From Bacteroidales bacterium (GTDB lineage Bacteria; Bacteroidota; Bacteroidia; Bacteroidales; F082), in the NCBI GenBank assembly GCA_024710405.1, contig JANJUV010000007.1:496001-560000 (forward strand): a stretch of DNA of 64,000 nt, written 5' to 3'. Each line of letters begins with the position of its first letter. The stretch's first letter is position 1. Shown here piece by piece: positions 1 through 7,952 of the stretch. Under the pieces are notes generated by a model. The model made no database searches. It was not told the DNA's origin and saw only the letters and a program-made list of their open reading frames with translations. The position numbers were made by a program, and so were the translations under genes.

Positions 1-29
1 AGAAGTGGAAAGTTTAAGAGTAGTAAAAA

Positions 30-274
30 GTGAACGGTGAACGGTGAACAGTAACCCGGAACCAGAGATCAGAGATCAGAGACCAGAGACCAGAATTGGC
101 ATATGGCAAAGGGCTAAGAGCTAAGGGCTAAGGGCTAACTCAACGCGCAACCCGGAACTCGTAACCCGAAACTCGCAACGCGCAACTCGCAACCCACAAC
201 CAGCAACCAGAAACCAGAAACCAGCAACCAGCAACCAGAAACCAGCAACCAGCAACCAGAAACCAGAAACCAGT
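30..274. repeat. In-register heptanucleotide repeat array, 35 units
   Basis: Reading from base 30 in steps of seven, every block keeps phase to base 274 (35 x 7 = 245 bases) with no insertion or deletion, although the unit drifts. It begins as GTGAACG (three near copies), passes through GAGATCA and GAGACCA (two each), then CTAAGGG-type units, then AACnCGn units, and ends with eleven units of AACCAGA, AACCAGC or AACCAGT. The array stops three bases short of the end of the yqgE reading frame, so it lies just 3' of that gene. Seven is not a multiple of three, so it is unlikely to be coding. Short heptamer arrays are known in cyanobacteria (STRR sequences); whether this one is related in origin is unknown. 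Confidence 0.9.
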
Positions 275-276
275 AT

Positions 277-864
277 TCAGTTCATCTGCGGATCGACAGG
301 AAAGCGCCTCCAGAGTTCATAGTCAGATCCCATGCGTTGCACATAGTTTTGCCACATTTCAGAAGGTTTGGTTTTCATCAGGCTGCCGGCTGTTTCCCGT
401 GACACCAGCCAGGAGTTGCGTTTCAGTTCTCCCTCCAGCTGATTCGCTTCCCAGCCCGAGTAGCCCACATAAAATCTTATTTTAGATGGCTGAAGCTGCC
501 CAAGAATGATCATTTCGCGCACCACTTCCATATCCCCACCCCAGTAGAGACCAGGGAGTATTTCGCTGGATTCGGGTATGTCGTTGCCCACCGTGTGGAT
601 GAAAAACAAACTGTCAGTGGCCACCGGACCTCCAAGATAAACAGTCGCTTCAAAGGGAGGAAAATCCTGCACAATTTTATTGAAGCTTGATTCAGCCGGT
701 TTGTTCATGATCAGCCCGAACGACCCTTCCTCATTATGTTCGGCCAGCAAAACCACTGCCCTGCCAAAGTAGTAGTCGCCCATAAAAGGTTCCGAAATCA
801 GAATCCTTCCCTTAGCCGGCTGCAGGCTGTTGGTCCGAATGCGTATCAGCTTGTCGAAATCCAT
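277..864 (-). CDS. yqgE: YqgE/AlgH family protein (DUF179)
   Basis: This 195-residue protein belongs to the YqgE/AlgH (DUF179) family, whose biochemical role is not settled. The family hallmarks are visible: an N-terminal block around residues 20-55 (ILISEPFMGDYYFGRAVVLL, then GLIMNKP) and a C-terminal block near residue 133 (FYVGYSGWEANQLEGEL). The length matches the family's usual 180-200 residues. There is no signal peptide or membrane segment, so a cytoplasmic location is likely. It is transcribed divergently from the murL-murD2 pair and is followed by the heptanucleotide array, so any transcript running past its stop codon would contain those repeats. The family assignment is firm; no specific function can be given. 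Confidence 0.9.
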   Translation of the reverse strand: MDFDKLIRIRTNSLQPAKGRILISEPFMGDYYFGRAVVLLAEHNEEGSFGLIMNKPAESSFNKIVQDFPPFEATVYLGGPVATDSLFFIHTVGNDIPESSEILPGLYWGGDMEVVREMIILGQLQPSKIRFYVGYSGWEANQLEGELKRNSWLVSRETAGSLMKTKPSEMWQNYVQRMGSDYELWRRFPVDPQMN

Positions 865-963
865 GAAACATCAGGTTTTAACCATTAACTTGTATAATTT
901 ATGTTTTCTTACTCAAGTGCACATGATGCCTTTTGGTATCATACGGCACATAAGCGAAATATA

Positions 964-971
964 TATCTTTA
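964..971 (+). promoter_or_regulatory. Possible -7 element for murL
   Basis: TATCTTTA matches seven of eight positions of the Bacteroidota -7 consensus TAnnTTTG and sits about 30 bases before the murL start. No TTG is found at the expected distance upstream, so the assignment is weak. Confidence 0.3.
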
Positions 972-1001
972 CACCCGCTAACAAAAATCATACCCTACAC
1001 T

Positions 1002-2363
1002 TTGAACCGCACTGATCGTCAGCATATTTTTTTGAAACTGAGAAAAGAATTTCCTATTTTCATCTATCAAAGTTACAGTTTTGTATTTAGCGATAGTCAG
1101 CTCGACATCAGATTTAACTTTTCCTTAGCAAATAAATATTTTTTCGAGCCCACACTTTCGATTCCCATCAATGATAACCTGTGCCCTGAACGTGTTGATA
1201 AGACAATGCTCGAAAACCTTGTGTTCCACATCGGAATGGTTGAACTCATCAGTTACTGGAAAGCCGCATGTCCGCCTGTTGTTCAAATTTTGCCCCACAG
1301 CCTGCATCCGGAGCAGATGCAGTGGTGGAAGAATCTCTACTATCACGGTTTGGGCGAGTTTTTCTATCTGAACGGAATCAGCGCCAATGAAGAAGATTTT
1401 ATGCAGATAGAATCTAAGGGGGAGAGCCCGCTAGTCACAGGCAATCAGCAACTGGAAGAAAAGTATTTGGTTCCGGTGGGTGGTGGTAAGGATTCGGTGG
1501 TCAGCCTCGAGATTCTGCGTAAAGCAGGCATATCCATGATTCCTTTCATCATCAATCCGCGGCCGGCAACAGAAGGTTCGGCCAAACTGGCCGGTTTTGA
1601 TGCCCGACAGATCATTACCGTACACCGCAGTATCGACCCAGCCCTGCTGAAGCTTAACGATTCCGGTTTCCTGAATGGCCACACGCCTTTCTCTGCGTTG
1701 CTTGCTTTTACAACTGCATTGGCGGCCATGCTCAGCGGCTGCCGGCATATTGCCCTCTCCAACGAAAGCAGTGCCAACGAAGCCACTGTTCCGGGCACAA
1801 CAATCAACCACCAGTACAGCAAATCTATTTCCTTTGAAAACGATTTCAGGGACTATGCCCGGCGGTACATTCATCCTGAACTGAACTATTTCAGCCTGTT
1901 ACGTCCGCTCAACGAACTTCAGATCGTAAAACTGTTCAGCCGGTTTCCTCAATATTTTGGCACCTTCAAAAGCTGCAATGTGGGTAGCAAGACCGACAGC
2001 TGGTGCGGTCATTGCCCAAAATGTCTGTTCACGGCACTCATGCTTTCGCCTTTTGTTTCTCAGCAACAGGCAGAAGATATCTTCGGCAGGAACCTGCTCG
2101 CCGATCCTGCTCTCAAACCCCTGCTGTTGGAGCTGAGCGGACAATCTACCGCAAAACCATTTGAATGTGTCGGCACCGTCCACGAGGTTCAGGCTGCAAT
2201 AAGTCACTTGCGGAAGAACGATCCGGACAAAACTTATGCCCTGCTTCAGGGGATTGAATCAGGAAACGGTCCAGATATTGAAACACTGCTTCAACAGTTT
2301 GACAATGAACATAATGTAGAAAACAAATTATTGGACATTATTTCCGCCATGCTTCATGACTGA
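1002..2363 (+). CDS. murL: MurL-like UDP-MurNAc-L-Ala-L-Glu epimerase
   Basis: The 453-residue protein looks like MurL, the ATP-dependent enzyme that epimerises the terminal L-Glu of UDP-MurNAc-L-Ala-L-Glu to D-Glu (described in Xanthomonas together with MurD2). Visible support is a PP-loop ATP-binding motif, VPVGGGKDS (residues 157-165), an SNESSANE segment (253-260), and a cysteine cluster with C325 and WCGHCPKC (C335, C338, C341). The length fits the family. It overlaps the next gene, a MurD homologue, by eight bases, which is the partner expected for MurL. The start is TTG; no ATG fits better without losing conserved sequence, and the start is the least certain part. An uncharacterised PP-loop protein remains possible, but the MurD neighbour argues for MurL. 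Confidence 0.78.
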   Translation: MNRTDRQHIFLKLRKEFPIFIYQSYSFVFSDSQLDIRFNFSLANKYFFEPTLSIPINDNLCPERVDKTMLENLVFHIGMVELISYWKAACPPVVQILPHSLHPEQMQWWKNLYYHGLGEFFYLNGISANEEDFMQIESKGESPLVTGNQQLEEKYLVPVGGGKDSVVSLEILRKAGISMIPFIINPRPATEGSAKLAGFDARQIITVHRSIDPALLKLNDSGFLNGHTPFSALLAFTTALAAMLSGCRHIALSNESSANEATVPGTTINHQYSKSISFENDFRDYARRYIHPELNYFSLLRPLNELQIVKLFSRFPQYFGTFKSCNVGSKTDSWCGHCPKCLFTALMLSPFVSQQQAEDIFGRNLLADPALKPLLLELSGQSTAKPFECVGTVHEVQAAISHLRKNDPDKTYALLQGIESGNGPDIETLLQQFDNEHNVENKLLDIISAMLHD

Positions 2364-3639
2364 ACTTATATTGCGACACCTGCGCAACAAGCGCATACTG
2401 ATACTGGGCTTTGGCCGTGAAGGCCGGTCGAGCCTTGGTTTTCTGCTCAGGCATCTTCCGGAAGCTGATATTGGCATCGCCGATCAAAATGCAGTCGACC
2501 CGATTGAGTTCAGGCTAAGCAGCAGGCAACACCTGAGTCTGCACACCGGAGCCGCCTACCTCGACAGTGTTCGCTATTACGACCTGATATTGCGATCACC
2601 GGGTATCAACCTGAATCTGCTGACACACGTAAAAGACAAGGTACGTTCGCAAACCGACTTATTCCTCGAGGCTTATGCCCCCAGAGTGATAGGCATCACA
2701 GGAACCAAAGGAAAAAGCACTACCTCAGTACTGATCCATCATTTGCTGATTGCCGCCGGCGCACATAGTCTGCTCACCGGAAACATCGGCATTCCTTGTT
2801 TCGACATACTCGATGATATCGAAGACCACAGCCATATCGTGTTTGAGCTGTCAGCCAACCAGTTGCAGGATGTGAGCCATTCGCCCGGAATTGCCGTTCT
2901 GCTGAACATATTCGAAGAGCATCTCGATTATTTTGGGAGCATGGAGCAATACAAAGCAGCAAAACTCAACATCATTCGCTTCGGAAAACAGGACGACACA
3001 GCCATCGTACATACGTCATTAGCTTCTGAAACATCCACCCTTGATTCGCATCTGATATTGTTTCCCGGCAGTGCGGTGATTTTACCCGATCCGGACAAAT
3101 TACAGCTGAAAGGCGCGCACAACCTGATCAATGTTGAGGCAGCACTACTTGCCGTTCAGGAAGCCGGATACGACACCGATGGTTTAGGCAATGCGCTGAA
3201 ACAGTTCAAAGGATTGGCTCACCGGCTCGAATATCTGGGACAACACAAGGGTATTCATTTTTACAACGATAGTATTGCTACCATTCCTGAGGCCGCCATC
3301 GCTGCTGTGTTGGCCCTCGGACGCGTCGATTTCCTGCTGCTTGGAGGTTTCGACAGAGGTATCAGCTATGATGCTCTGGCAGACTTTCTGGCTCGTAATA
3401 AAGCGATTCAACCAATGCTCACAGGCGAAGCAGGCAATAGGATCGGACAACTGCTGCATGCACGAAATCACCACGAATTCACGATGTACTTCACACTGGA
3501 AGAGGCCGTTGCCTTTGTGAAACATAACGCCAAACCCGGAGATGTTTGTCTGCTGTCGCCCGCTGCAGCCAGTTATGATCAGTTCAGGAATTTCGAACAG
3601 CGCGGTGACCTCTTCAGGGCATTGGTAACAGCCTTTTAG
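2356..3639 (+). CDS. murD2: MurD-type Mur ligase, probably MurD2 (adds L-Glu)
   Basis: This is a 427-residue Mur ligase of the MurD type, which joins glutamate to UDP-MurNAc-L-Ala in cytoplasmic peptidoglycan precursor synthesis. The N-terminal nucleotide-substrate domain starts with ILILGFGREGRSS (residue 14 on). The central ATPase domain has the P-loop GITGTKGKSTTS (113-124) and ELSANQL. The C-terminal domain ends with LLSPAAASYDQFRNFEQRG, the MurD signature. Its start lies inside the last codons of murL (ATGACTGA overlap), so the two are translationally coupled. Because it is paired with MurL, I infer that it is the L-Glu-adding MurD2 rather than the standard D-Glu-adding MurD; specificity cannot be read from sequence alone. 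It may be the only MurD of the cell or a second copy. Confidence 0.8.
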   Translation: MTELILRHLRNKRILILGFGREGRSSLGFLLRHLPEADIGIADQNAVDPIEFRLSSRQHLSLHTGAAYLDSVRYYDLILRSPGINLNLLTHVKDKVRSQTDLFLEAYAPRVIGITGTKGKSTTSVLIHHLLIAAGAHSLLTGNIGIPCFDILDDIEDHSHIVFELSANQLQDVSHSPGIAVLLNIFEEHLDYFGSMEQYKAAKLNIIRFGKQDDTAIVHTSLASETSTLDSHLILFPGSAVILPDPDKLQLKGAHNLINVEAALLAVQEAGYDTDGLGNALKQFKGLAHRLEYLGQHKGIHFYNDSIATIPEAAIAAVLALGRVDFLLLGGFDRGISYDALADFLARNKAIQPMLTGEAGNRIGQLLHARNHHEFTMYFTLEEAVAFVKHNAKPGDVCLLSPAAASYDQFRNFEQRGDLFRALVTAF

Positions 3640-3669
3640 CCAACCTGCCAGGTTTCAAATCTGCCTTTA

Positions 3670-3846
3670 TTATTCCTCCGTTTTCTGAGCACTTTTCTTC
3701 GATGGGCTTTTGGCCTTTTTAGGAGGCTCAACAACCGGAGGCGCAGGTTTGATGGAAATACTATTCTTCTTTTTTCGTTGACGGGTAACACCTGATGAAC
3801 CGATCACTATTTTACCTCTCTTGGTTTTTTTGTCTCCTTTTCCCAT
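3670..3846 (-). CDS. thx: 30S ribosomal protein bTHX
   Basis: This short gene encodes 58 residues. The first part, MGKGDKKTKRGKI, followed by VIGSSGVTRQRKKK, matches the Thermus Thx peptide pattern (GKGD-RR-T-R-RGKI-GTYG-RPRKK). The rest is a lysine- and proline-rich tail ending in EE, as in Bacteroidota bTHX proteins. bTHX sits in the head of the small ribosomal subunit and is thought to stabilise rRNA packing. It follows trmH on the same strand after about 120 bases and is convergent with murD2. The classic aromatic residues after GKI and at GTYG are replaced by V and S, a modest deviation. It is easily missed because of its size and low-complexity tail. Confidence 0.88.
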   Translation of the reverse strand: MGKGDKKTKRGKIVIGSSGVTRQRKKKNSISIKPAPPVVEPPKKAKSPSKKSAQKTEE

Positions 3847-3968
3847 AACCTATTGTATTAATGATGAATAACAAATAAATAACTTCAATGTCCTTCATTT
3901 TAGTTGGGTTTCAGCCGTTGAAAACCGACCGTAAAGATAGAAAAGCCTTTCATAAAACACAAACAACA

Positions 3969-4661
3969 TTATGGTGGGTGCTTTTTGTAATAATTCCGCT
4001 CGATAATTTTTATGTTTCTGAGCGAGCGCCTGCACCAATCCATCAAAACAGCATTCCTTTCGGCCTCGTTCAGCTTCCATTCGTTTGCCGATGCGCGAAG
4101 GCGTGTTGTGAGGGTAAACAGAATGATTGCTGCTGAAACACTGATATTGAAGCTCTCGGTAAAACCTGCCATGGGAATGGAAACCGTTTCGTCAGCCAGA
4201 CTAAAAGCAGTTTCTGACAATCCCTGCTTTTCGGTTCCGAACAAAAGTGCTATCGGTTTATCGAGAGTCAGTTCCTGAAGCAATGTAGCGTCAGGTTTTG
4301 GGCTGGTGGCAATGATGCGGTATCCCTGTTCCCTGAGCGAATGTATGGCTGTGATGCTGTTGTTTTCGTCTTTGTTGTAGCGGTAAATGCTCAACCATTT
4401 TGAACTTCCAAGCACAATGTCGGGGTGCACTTCAAAACGATAGCGGTTTTCGATGATGTGCACATCCTGCACACCGGTCAGTTCGCAGGTGCGCAGCACG
4501 GCACTTGCATTCTGTGATTGATATATATCTTCGAGCACTATGGTAATGTAGCGGGTTCTCAGGTCAAGCACCTCAGCAAAACGTTTGAGGCGTTCGCCGG
4601 TGATCATCTCCTTCAGGAAATTAAGGTAGTTCTCGTCAGCAATAGGTTTTGGGGCAGCCAT
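3969..4661 (-). CDS. trmH: TrmH/SpoU-family RNA 2'-O-methyltransferase
   Basis: The 230-residue protein is a SPOUT-class methyltransferase of the TrmH group, which methylates the 2'-O of G18 in the D-loop of tRNAs using S-adenosylmethionine. Motifs are visible in order: LEDIYQSQNASAVLRTCE (motif 1 with the conserved N and R, about residues 43-60), ALLFGTEKQGLS (motif 2, about 137-148), and SIPMAGFTESFNISVSAAI (motif 3, about 160-178). The knot region is followed by a basic C-terminal extension, as in E. coli TrmH (229 residues). It begins about 33 bases after the stop of the upstream DUF4412 gene, so the two may share a transcript. A different SpoU substrate such as rRNA cannot be excluded. 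Confidence 0.88.
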   Translation of the reverse strand: MAAPKPIADENYLNFLKEMITGERLKRFAEVLDLRTRYITIVLEDIYQSQNASAVLRTCELTGVQDVHIIENRYRFEVHPDIVLGSSKWLSIYRYNKDENNSITAIHSLREQGYRIIATSPKPDATLLQELTLDKPIALLFGTEKQGLSETAFSLADETVSIPMAGFTESFNISVSAAIILFTLTTRLRASANEWKLNEAERNAVLMDWCRRSLRNIKIIERNYYKKHPP

Positions 4662-4694
4662 GCCACAAATTTACGAAAACAAAAAAAAATGAAT

Positions 4695-5570
4695 CTACAT
4701 TCCGGGAGGCATAATCCCTTCAGTGGGCGCGGTTCCCATCTGGATGATCTCTATCAGTCCGGCAGGTCGGTAGTCAACAGGCGGCACGAACAAGTCGGCA
4801 CGGATGTCCATATTGCGGAAACTTTCCACGTGAGTAACACTCTCACCAATTGAGGTTGGCAAGACCGATTTAACAACAAATCCCCCATGCACCAGGTTTG
4901 TGAACACGTCGCTTTCACGGTAAGCCGAAACGACTGTTGGCCTTGTAAGCTCACGCGTCATCGTTTTCATTGCCTTCTGATCCACCTTACTGAAAGGGTC
5001 AATATCGCGTGTGATCCACACTTTCTCGTACAACACCGAATCCACGAATACCTCAAAGCATCGTGCCAAAGTGCCGGCAATAGTGTCTGTTAGTCCGGCT
5101 TCCCTTATGCTGATACCGGAGATCAGGGTCGATTGCATTGAGTCGGAAGCCATTAATTGCAACATCTTTTCCAATTCTTTGCGCTGAACCTCACGCTCAT
5201 GTGATGGAAGCTGCTCAATTGCTGAGGTGATCTGAACTTCAGCCGTTCGAATCATACCCTCACGGAATTCGGATGGCTTGCCCTTCCAATAAACCATGCG
5301 TGTTGGATATACCAGACTCATATCACCGGCTTCCAAATCAAGAATGATCACTGATTCGCTGGTTTCGATGCGCACTTTGTTTCCCTGAATAAAAGTAGTC
5401 TGCATCGACATCAGGCCATAGGGATTGGTATTAAGCTCAACAATGACCCATCCTGGTGCGGAAAATACCTGTCCAGGAATTATTACAGCAATGAAAACCA
5501 CTATTGATACTATTGAACAGCACCTCAAAAAAGCAGCTGTTATTGCGTTAATATTCGTTTTTCCGTTCAT
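4695..5570 (-). CDS. Secreted DUF4412-like protein
   Basis: This 291-residue protein of unknown function has an N-terminal export signal: a basic start, a hydrophobic stretch around residues 15-37 and a likely cleavage after VFSA. The mature part, with a conserved pattern of short strands (GLMSMQTTFIQGNKVRIET, then IILDLEAGDMSLVYP), resembles the DUF4412 family of Bacteroidota periplasmic proteins. A helical middle (residues 105-145) precedes a second half that repeats the beta-rich character. There is no lipobox. The C terminus is glycine/proline/methionine-rich. It is probably cotranscribed with trmH downstream, with no obvious functional link. The assignment to DUF4412 is by eye. Confidence 0.65.
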   Translation of the reverse strand: MNGKTNINAITAAFLRCCSIVSIVVFIAVIIPGQVFSAPGWVIVELNTNPYGLMSMQTTFIQGNKVRIETSESVIILDLEAGDMSLVYPTRMVYWKGKPSEFREGMIRTAEVQITSAIEQLPSHEREVQRKELEKMLQLMASDSMQSTLISGISIREAGLTDTIAGTLARCFEVFVDSVLYEKVWITRDIDPFSKVDQKAMKTMTRELTRPTVVSAYRESDVFTNLVHGGFVVKSVLPTSIGESVTHVESFRNMDIRADLFVPPVDYRPAGLIEIIQMGTAPTEGIMPPGM

Positions 5571-5589
5571 TCTGTGGCATTAAGTTGCT

Positions 5590-5597
5590 CAAAAGTA
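5590..5597 (-). promoter_or_regulatory. -7 element upstream of the DUF4412 gene
   Basis: On the minus strand the sequence reads TACTTTTG, a full match to TAnnTTTG, about 20 bases before the start codon. No TTG lies at the 19-base distance. Confidence 0.4.
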
Positions 5598-5637
5598 AAA
5601 AAATAGACCCAACAGACGGGTAAAACAGAAAAAAAAC

Positions 5638-5645
5638 TACTTTTG
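5638..5645 (+). promoter_or_regulatory. -7 element upstream of the TPR gene
   Basis: TACTTTTG matches TAnnTTTG and lies 26 bases before the TPR-protein start. It forms a divergent pair with the element for the DUF4412 gene. No clear -33 TTG is present. Confidence 0.45.
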
Positions 5646-5671
5646 CACCACGAAAAAATCCTCTAAAAGAA

Positions 5672-6367
5672 ATGGTAACAAAAAAAGGGAACGAAAAAGC
5701 CGAAGAGCGGCTCGAAGTGGTAGAAGAAGCATTAAGCAAATCAGAACAGTTTATTGAAAAGAACCAGAAGATCATCACGATTGTGGTGGCTGCCATTGCG
5801 GTTGTGGTGCTTGGTTATTTTGGTCTGAAAAGGTTTTACATAGAGCCCCGTGAAGCTGACGCACAGGTACAGTTGTTTATGGCTGAAAAATATTTTGAGT
5901 CCGATTCCCTGAACAAAGCATTATACGGCGACGGAAACAACCTCGGTTTCCTCGACATCATCAGCGACTATAGCATGACTAAATCGGCCAATCTGTCGCG
6001 TTATTATGCCGGAATCTGTTATCTCAGGCAAGGCGATTTCAACGAAGCCATCAAACAACTGAAGAAATTCAAGAGTGATGATTATATCATCGGCAGCATG
6101 GCTCTTGGTGCCCTTGGTGATGCCCATGCCGAACTCGATCAGATGGACAAGGCCGCTGATTTTTATATGAAAGCAGCCAACCGCAACCTGAACGAACTTA
6201 CCACACCCATGTTCCTGTTCAAGGCAGGGCGTGCTTTTGAAGCCACATCCAAATACCAGAAGGCTGTTGATGCCTATGAAAGTATCCGCCGTCAGTATCC
6301 TTCAAGCAACGAAGGCCGTGGAATTGACAAGTATATTGCCAGAGCTAAATCGCTTTCGGTCAGATAA
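5672..6367 (+). CDS. Membrane-anchored tetratricopeptide protein (YfgM-like)
   Basis: The 231-residue protein has a charged cytoplasmic N terminus of about 32 residues with coiled-coil character, one transmembrane helix (residues 33-50, IITIVVAAIAVVVLGYFGL) and then a periplasmic TPR solenoid. TPR-like helices are recognisable in YYAGICYLRQGDFNEAIKQL, SMALGALGDAHAELDQMDKA, and LFKAGRAFEATSKYQKAVDAY. The layout resembles YfgM, an ancillary component near the Sec translocon in E. coli; that parallel is architectural only. It is a single-gene unit with its own -7 element and a strong terminator right after the stop. Confidence 0.75.
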   Translation: MVTKKGNEKAEERLEVVEEALSKSEQFIEKNQKIITIVVAAIAVVVLGYFGLKRFYIEPREADAQVQLFMAEKYFESDSLNKALYGDGNNLGFLDIISDYSMTKSANLSRYYAGICYLRQGDFNEAIKQLKKFKSDDYIIGSMALGALGDAHAELDQMDKAADFYMKAANRNLNELTTPMFLFKAGRAFEATSKYQKAVDAYESIRRQYPSSNEGRGIDKYIARAKSLSVR

Positions 6368-6386
6368 AGAATAATAATCCTGCAGG

Positions 6387-6417
6387 AAACCTGACCATTA
6401 TGCGGTCAGGTTTTTTT
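6387..6417 (+). terminator. Rho-independent terminator after the TPR gene
   Basis: A perfect ten-base stem (AAACCTGACC with GGTCAGGTTT) encloses a seven-base loop (ATTATGC) and runs into seven T residues. It starts 19 bases after the stop codon and separates this gene from fmt. Confidence 0.92.
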
Positions 6418-6428
6418 ATTTTCGCCAT

Positions 6429-7400
6429 ATGATGGAAGCATCCCGACTCAAAATAGTTTTTTTTGGCACGCCTGAGTTTGCATCTGCACAGCTTGAGGCA
6501 GTGCTTCAGGCAGGTTTTCAGGTGGTTGCTGTTGTAACTGCTCCTGATAAACCAGCCGGACGCGGACGGCATATGCAGGCATCAGCGGTGAAACTATCAG
6601 CACTAAACAATGGCATACAGGTGTTGCAACCCCTCAGCCTCAAGGACGAATTTTTCATCAGCACATTAAGAGGTTTGGCTGCCGATGTGTTTGTGGTGGT
6701 GGCGTTCAGGATGTTGCCTGAAATCGTTTGGGCAATGCCCAAAAAAGGCACTTTTAATCTTCATGCCTCACTCCTGCCCGATTACCGGGGTGCAGCGCCC
6801 ATAAACCGTGCGATCATGAACGGAGAAACCATCTCAGGGCTGACCACCTTTTTTATAGATGCACAGATTGATTCAGGCGCAATCATTTTGCAAAAGAAAT
6901 TGGAGATTCACGACACTGAAACCGCAGGAACACTTCATGACCGCATGATGCACGAAGGCCGGAGCCTGGTTGTGGAGACACTGAATATGATCGCTGAAGA
7001 CAGAGCCATCAGCAAACCACAGGAAGTCGCCTCCGGGAATAAAACCCTGCACACAGCACCCAAAATTTTCAGAGACGATTGCCGCATTGATTGGAATTCG
7101 CCTCCTCAGACGATTTACAACCACATAAGGGGACTAAGCCCATATCCGGGCGCCTTCACCAGCTTGCAAAGCGCAACGGGCACATCAACCGAACTCAAGA
7201 TACTGAGCGCGTCACTCATTAAAGAATCCTGCAATGCACCTGCAAGATCATTTTGCTTTCCCGACAAAAACCGTGTGCTGGTTTGTTTGAAAGATTGCAG
7301 CCTCGAATTGAATGAAGTGCAGGGCGCCGGTAAAAAACCGATGAAAGCAGCTGATTTTTTCAGAGGGCTTAGGAATGATGGCAGCTGGTACGCGACGTAA
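6429..7400 (+). CDS. fmt: Methionyl-tRNA formyltransferase
   Basis: This enzyme transfers a formyl group from 10-formyltetrahydrofolate to initiator Met-tRNA. The 323-residue protein has the N-terminal formyltransferase fold beginning IVFFGTPEFAS (residue 9 on), the conserved N110-x-H112 within FNLHASLLPDYRGAAPIN, and an aspartate in FIDAQIDSGAII that corresponds to the catalytic Asp. The C-terminal OB-like domain follows from about residue 205. Length is normal for the family (310-320). Two consecutive ATG codons open the frame; either may be used. It lies just after the terminator of the preceding gene and so needs its own promoter; a sequence TATTTTCG overlaps the terminator T-run and could serve. 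Confidence 0.95.
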   Translation: MMEASRLKIVFFGTPEFASAQLEAVLQAGFQVVAVVTAPDKPAGRGRHMQASAVKLSALNNGIQVLQPLSLKDEFFISTLRGLAADVFVVVAFRMLPEIVWAMPKKGTFNLHASLLPDYRGAAPINRAIMNGETISGLTTFFIDAQIDSGAIILQKKLEIHDTETAGTLHDRMMHEGRSLVVETLNMIAEDRAISKPQEVASGNKTLHTAPKIFRDDCRIDWNSPPQTIYNHIRGLSPYPGAFTSLQSATGTSTELKILSASLIKESCNAPARSFCFPDKNRVLVCLKDCSLELNEVQGAGKKPMKAADFFRGLRNDGSWYAT

Positions 7401-7519
7401 TTCTGCATTTTTTATCGTAGTTTTTATTGCAGAAAACCGCAAAAACACTGAATTTCTTGCGGGTTTATCAACATTTACAATGTTTTATCAACAAAAATCA
7501 GTGAAAAACGCGCCAGCAC

Positions 7520-7549
7520 TTGCAAAAATCTGCTAAAGGCTTATATTTG
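7520..7549 (+). promoter_or_regulatory. Bacteroidota-type promoter of hup
   Basis: TTG at 7520-7522 and TATATTTG at 7542-7549 are separated by exactly 19 bases, an exact match to the TTG-N19-TAnnTTTG promoter known in Bacteroidota. Transcription would start near 7556, giving a leader of about 33 bases. Confidence 0.8.
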
Positions 7550-7588
7550 TACGGTTTTCAACCAATTTTCAAACTTAAATCCAATAAA

Positions 7589-7861
7589 ATGAACAAAGCT
7601 GAATTAATCGATGCAATGGCCGCAGGTGCCAATTTGACAAAAGCCGATGCAAAAAAGGCTTTAGATGCTTTCGTAAACGCTACTTCAGGCGCCCTCAAAA
7701 AAGGTGACCGTGTTGCTCTGGTTGGTTTCGGATCTTTCTCTGTTTCGAAACGCGCTGCCAGAAAAGGCCGTAACCCACAAACAGGTAAAGAGATCAACAT
7801 CTCTGCCAAAAAGGTGGTAAAATTTAAAGCAGGTGCCGAATTAACCAAAAAGGTGAAATAG
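7589..7861 (+). CDS. hup: HU-family DNA-binding protein
   Basis: The 90-residue protein is a histone-like HU protein that bends and compacts DNA as a dimer in the nucleoid. It begins [11 protein letters not shown], has the helical dimerisation half, the signature [21 protein letters not shown] (residues 46-66) and the DNA-binding beta-arm, and ends with the usual [12 protein letters not shown] chose the start at 7589 because it gives the standard HU N terminus and lies downstream of a complete promoter. A longer in-frame reading back to 7520 would begin inside the promoter and is not credible. The gene is monocistronic, with a strong hairpin terminator. Confidence 0.95.
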   Translation: MNKAELIDAMAAGANLTKADAKKALDAFVNATSGALKKGDRVALVGFGSFSVSKRAARKGRNPQTGKEINISAKKVVKFKAGAELTKKVK

Positions 7862-7884
7862 CAGTTTACTTTCATTACCTTATG

Positions 7885-7918
7885 AAAAGCTCTTGATTAT
7901 TCATGAGCTTTTTTTTTT
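7885..7918 (+). terminator. Terminator after hup
   Basis: AAAAGCTC pairs with GAGCTTTT around an inner TGA/TCA pairing, followed by a run of ten T. It lies between the convergent hup and mpg genes and acts mainly on the plus strand, since the minus-strand side has only four T. Confidence 0.88.
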
Positions 7919-7952
7919 GCACTGGTCTGAAAAGCATTATCGGACAAAATGA

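Noticed and set aside
30-274. Reading the heptad array as a CRISPR array or as Chi sites
   Set aside because: There are no unique spacers or long direct repeats, and no cas genes nearby. The minus strand contains GCTGGTT repeatedly, but this is not the E. coli Chi octamer and the Bacteroidota equivalent is not known to me.
830-1015. A 61-codon plus-strand frame overlapping the starts of yqgE and murL
   Set aside because: It uses the divergent promoter region, overlaps both genes and has no family features.
1125-2207. Several antisense open frames of 70-150 codons inside murL
   Set aside because: They lie wholly within a well-supported gene, have no recognisable motif, and overlap one another on the opposite strand; they are shadows of murL codon usage.
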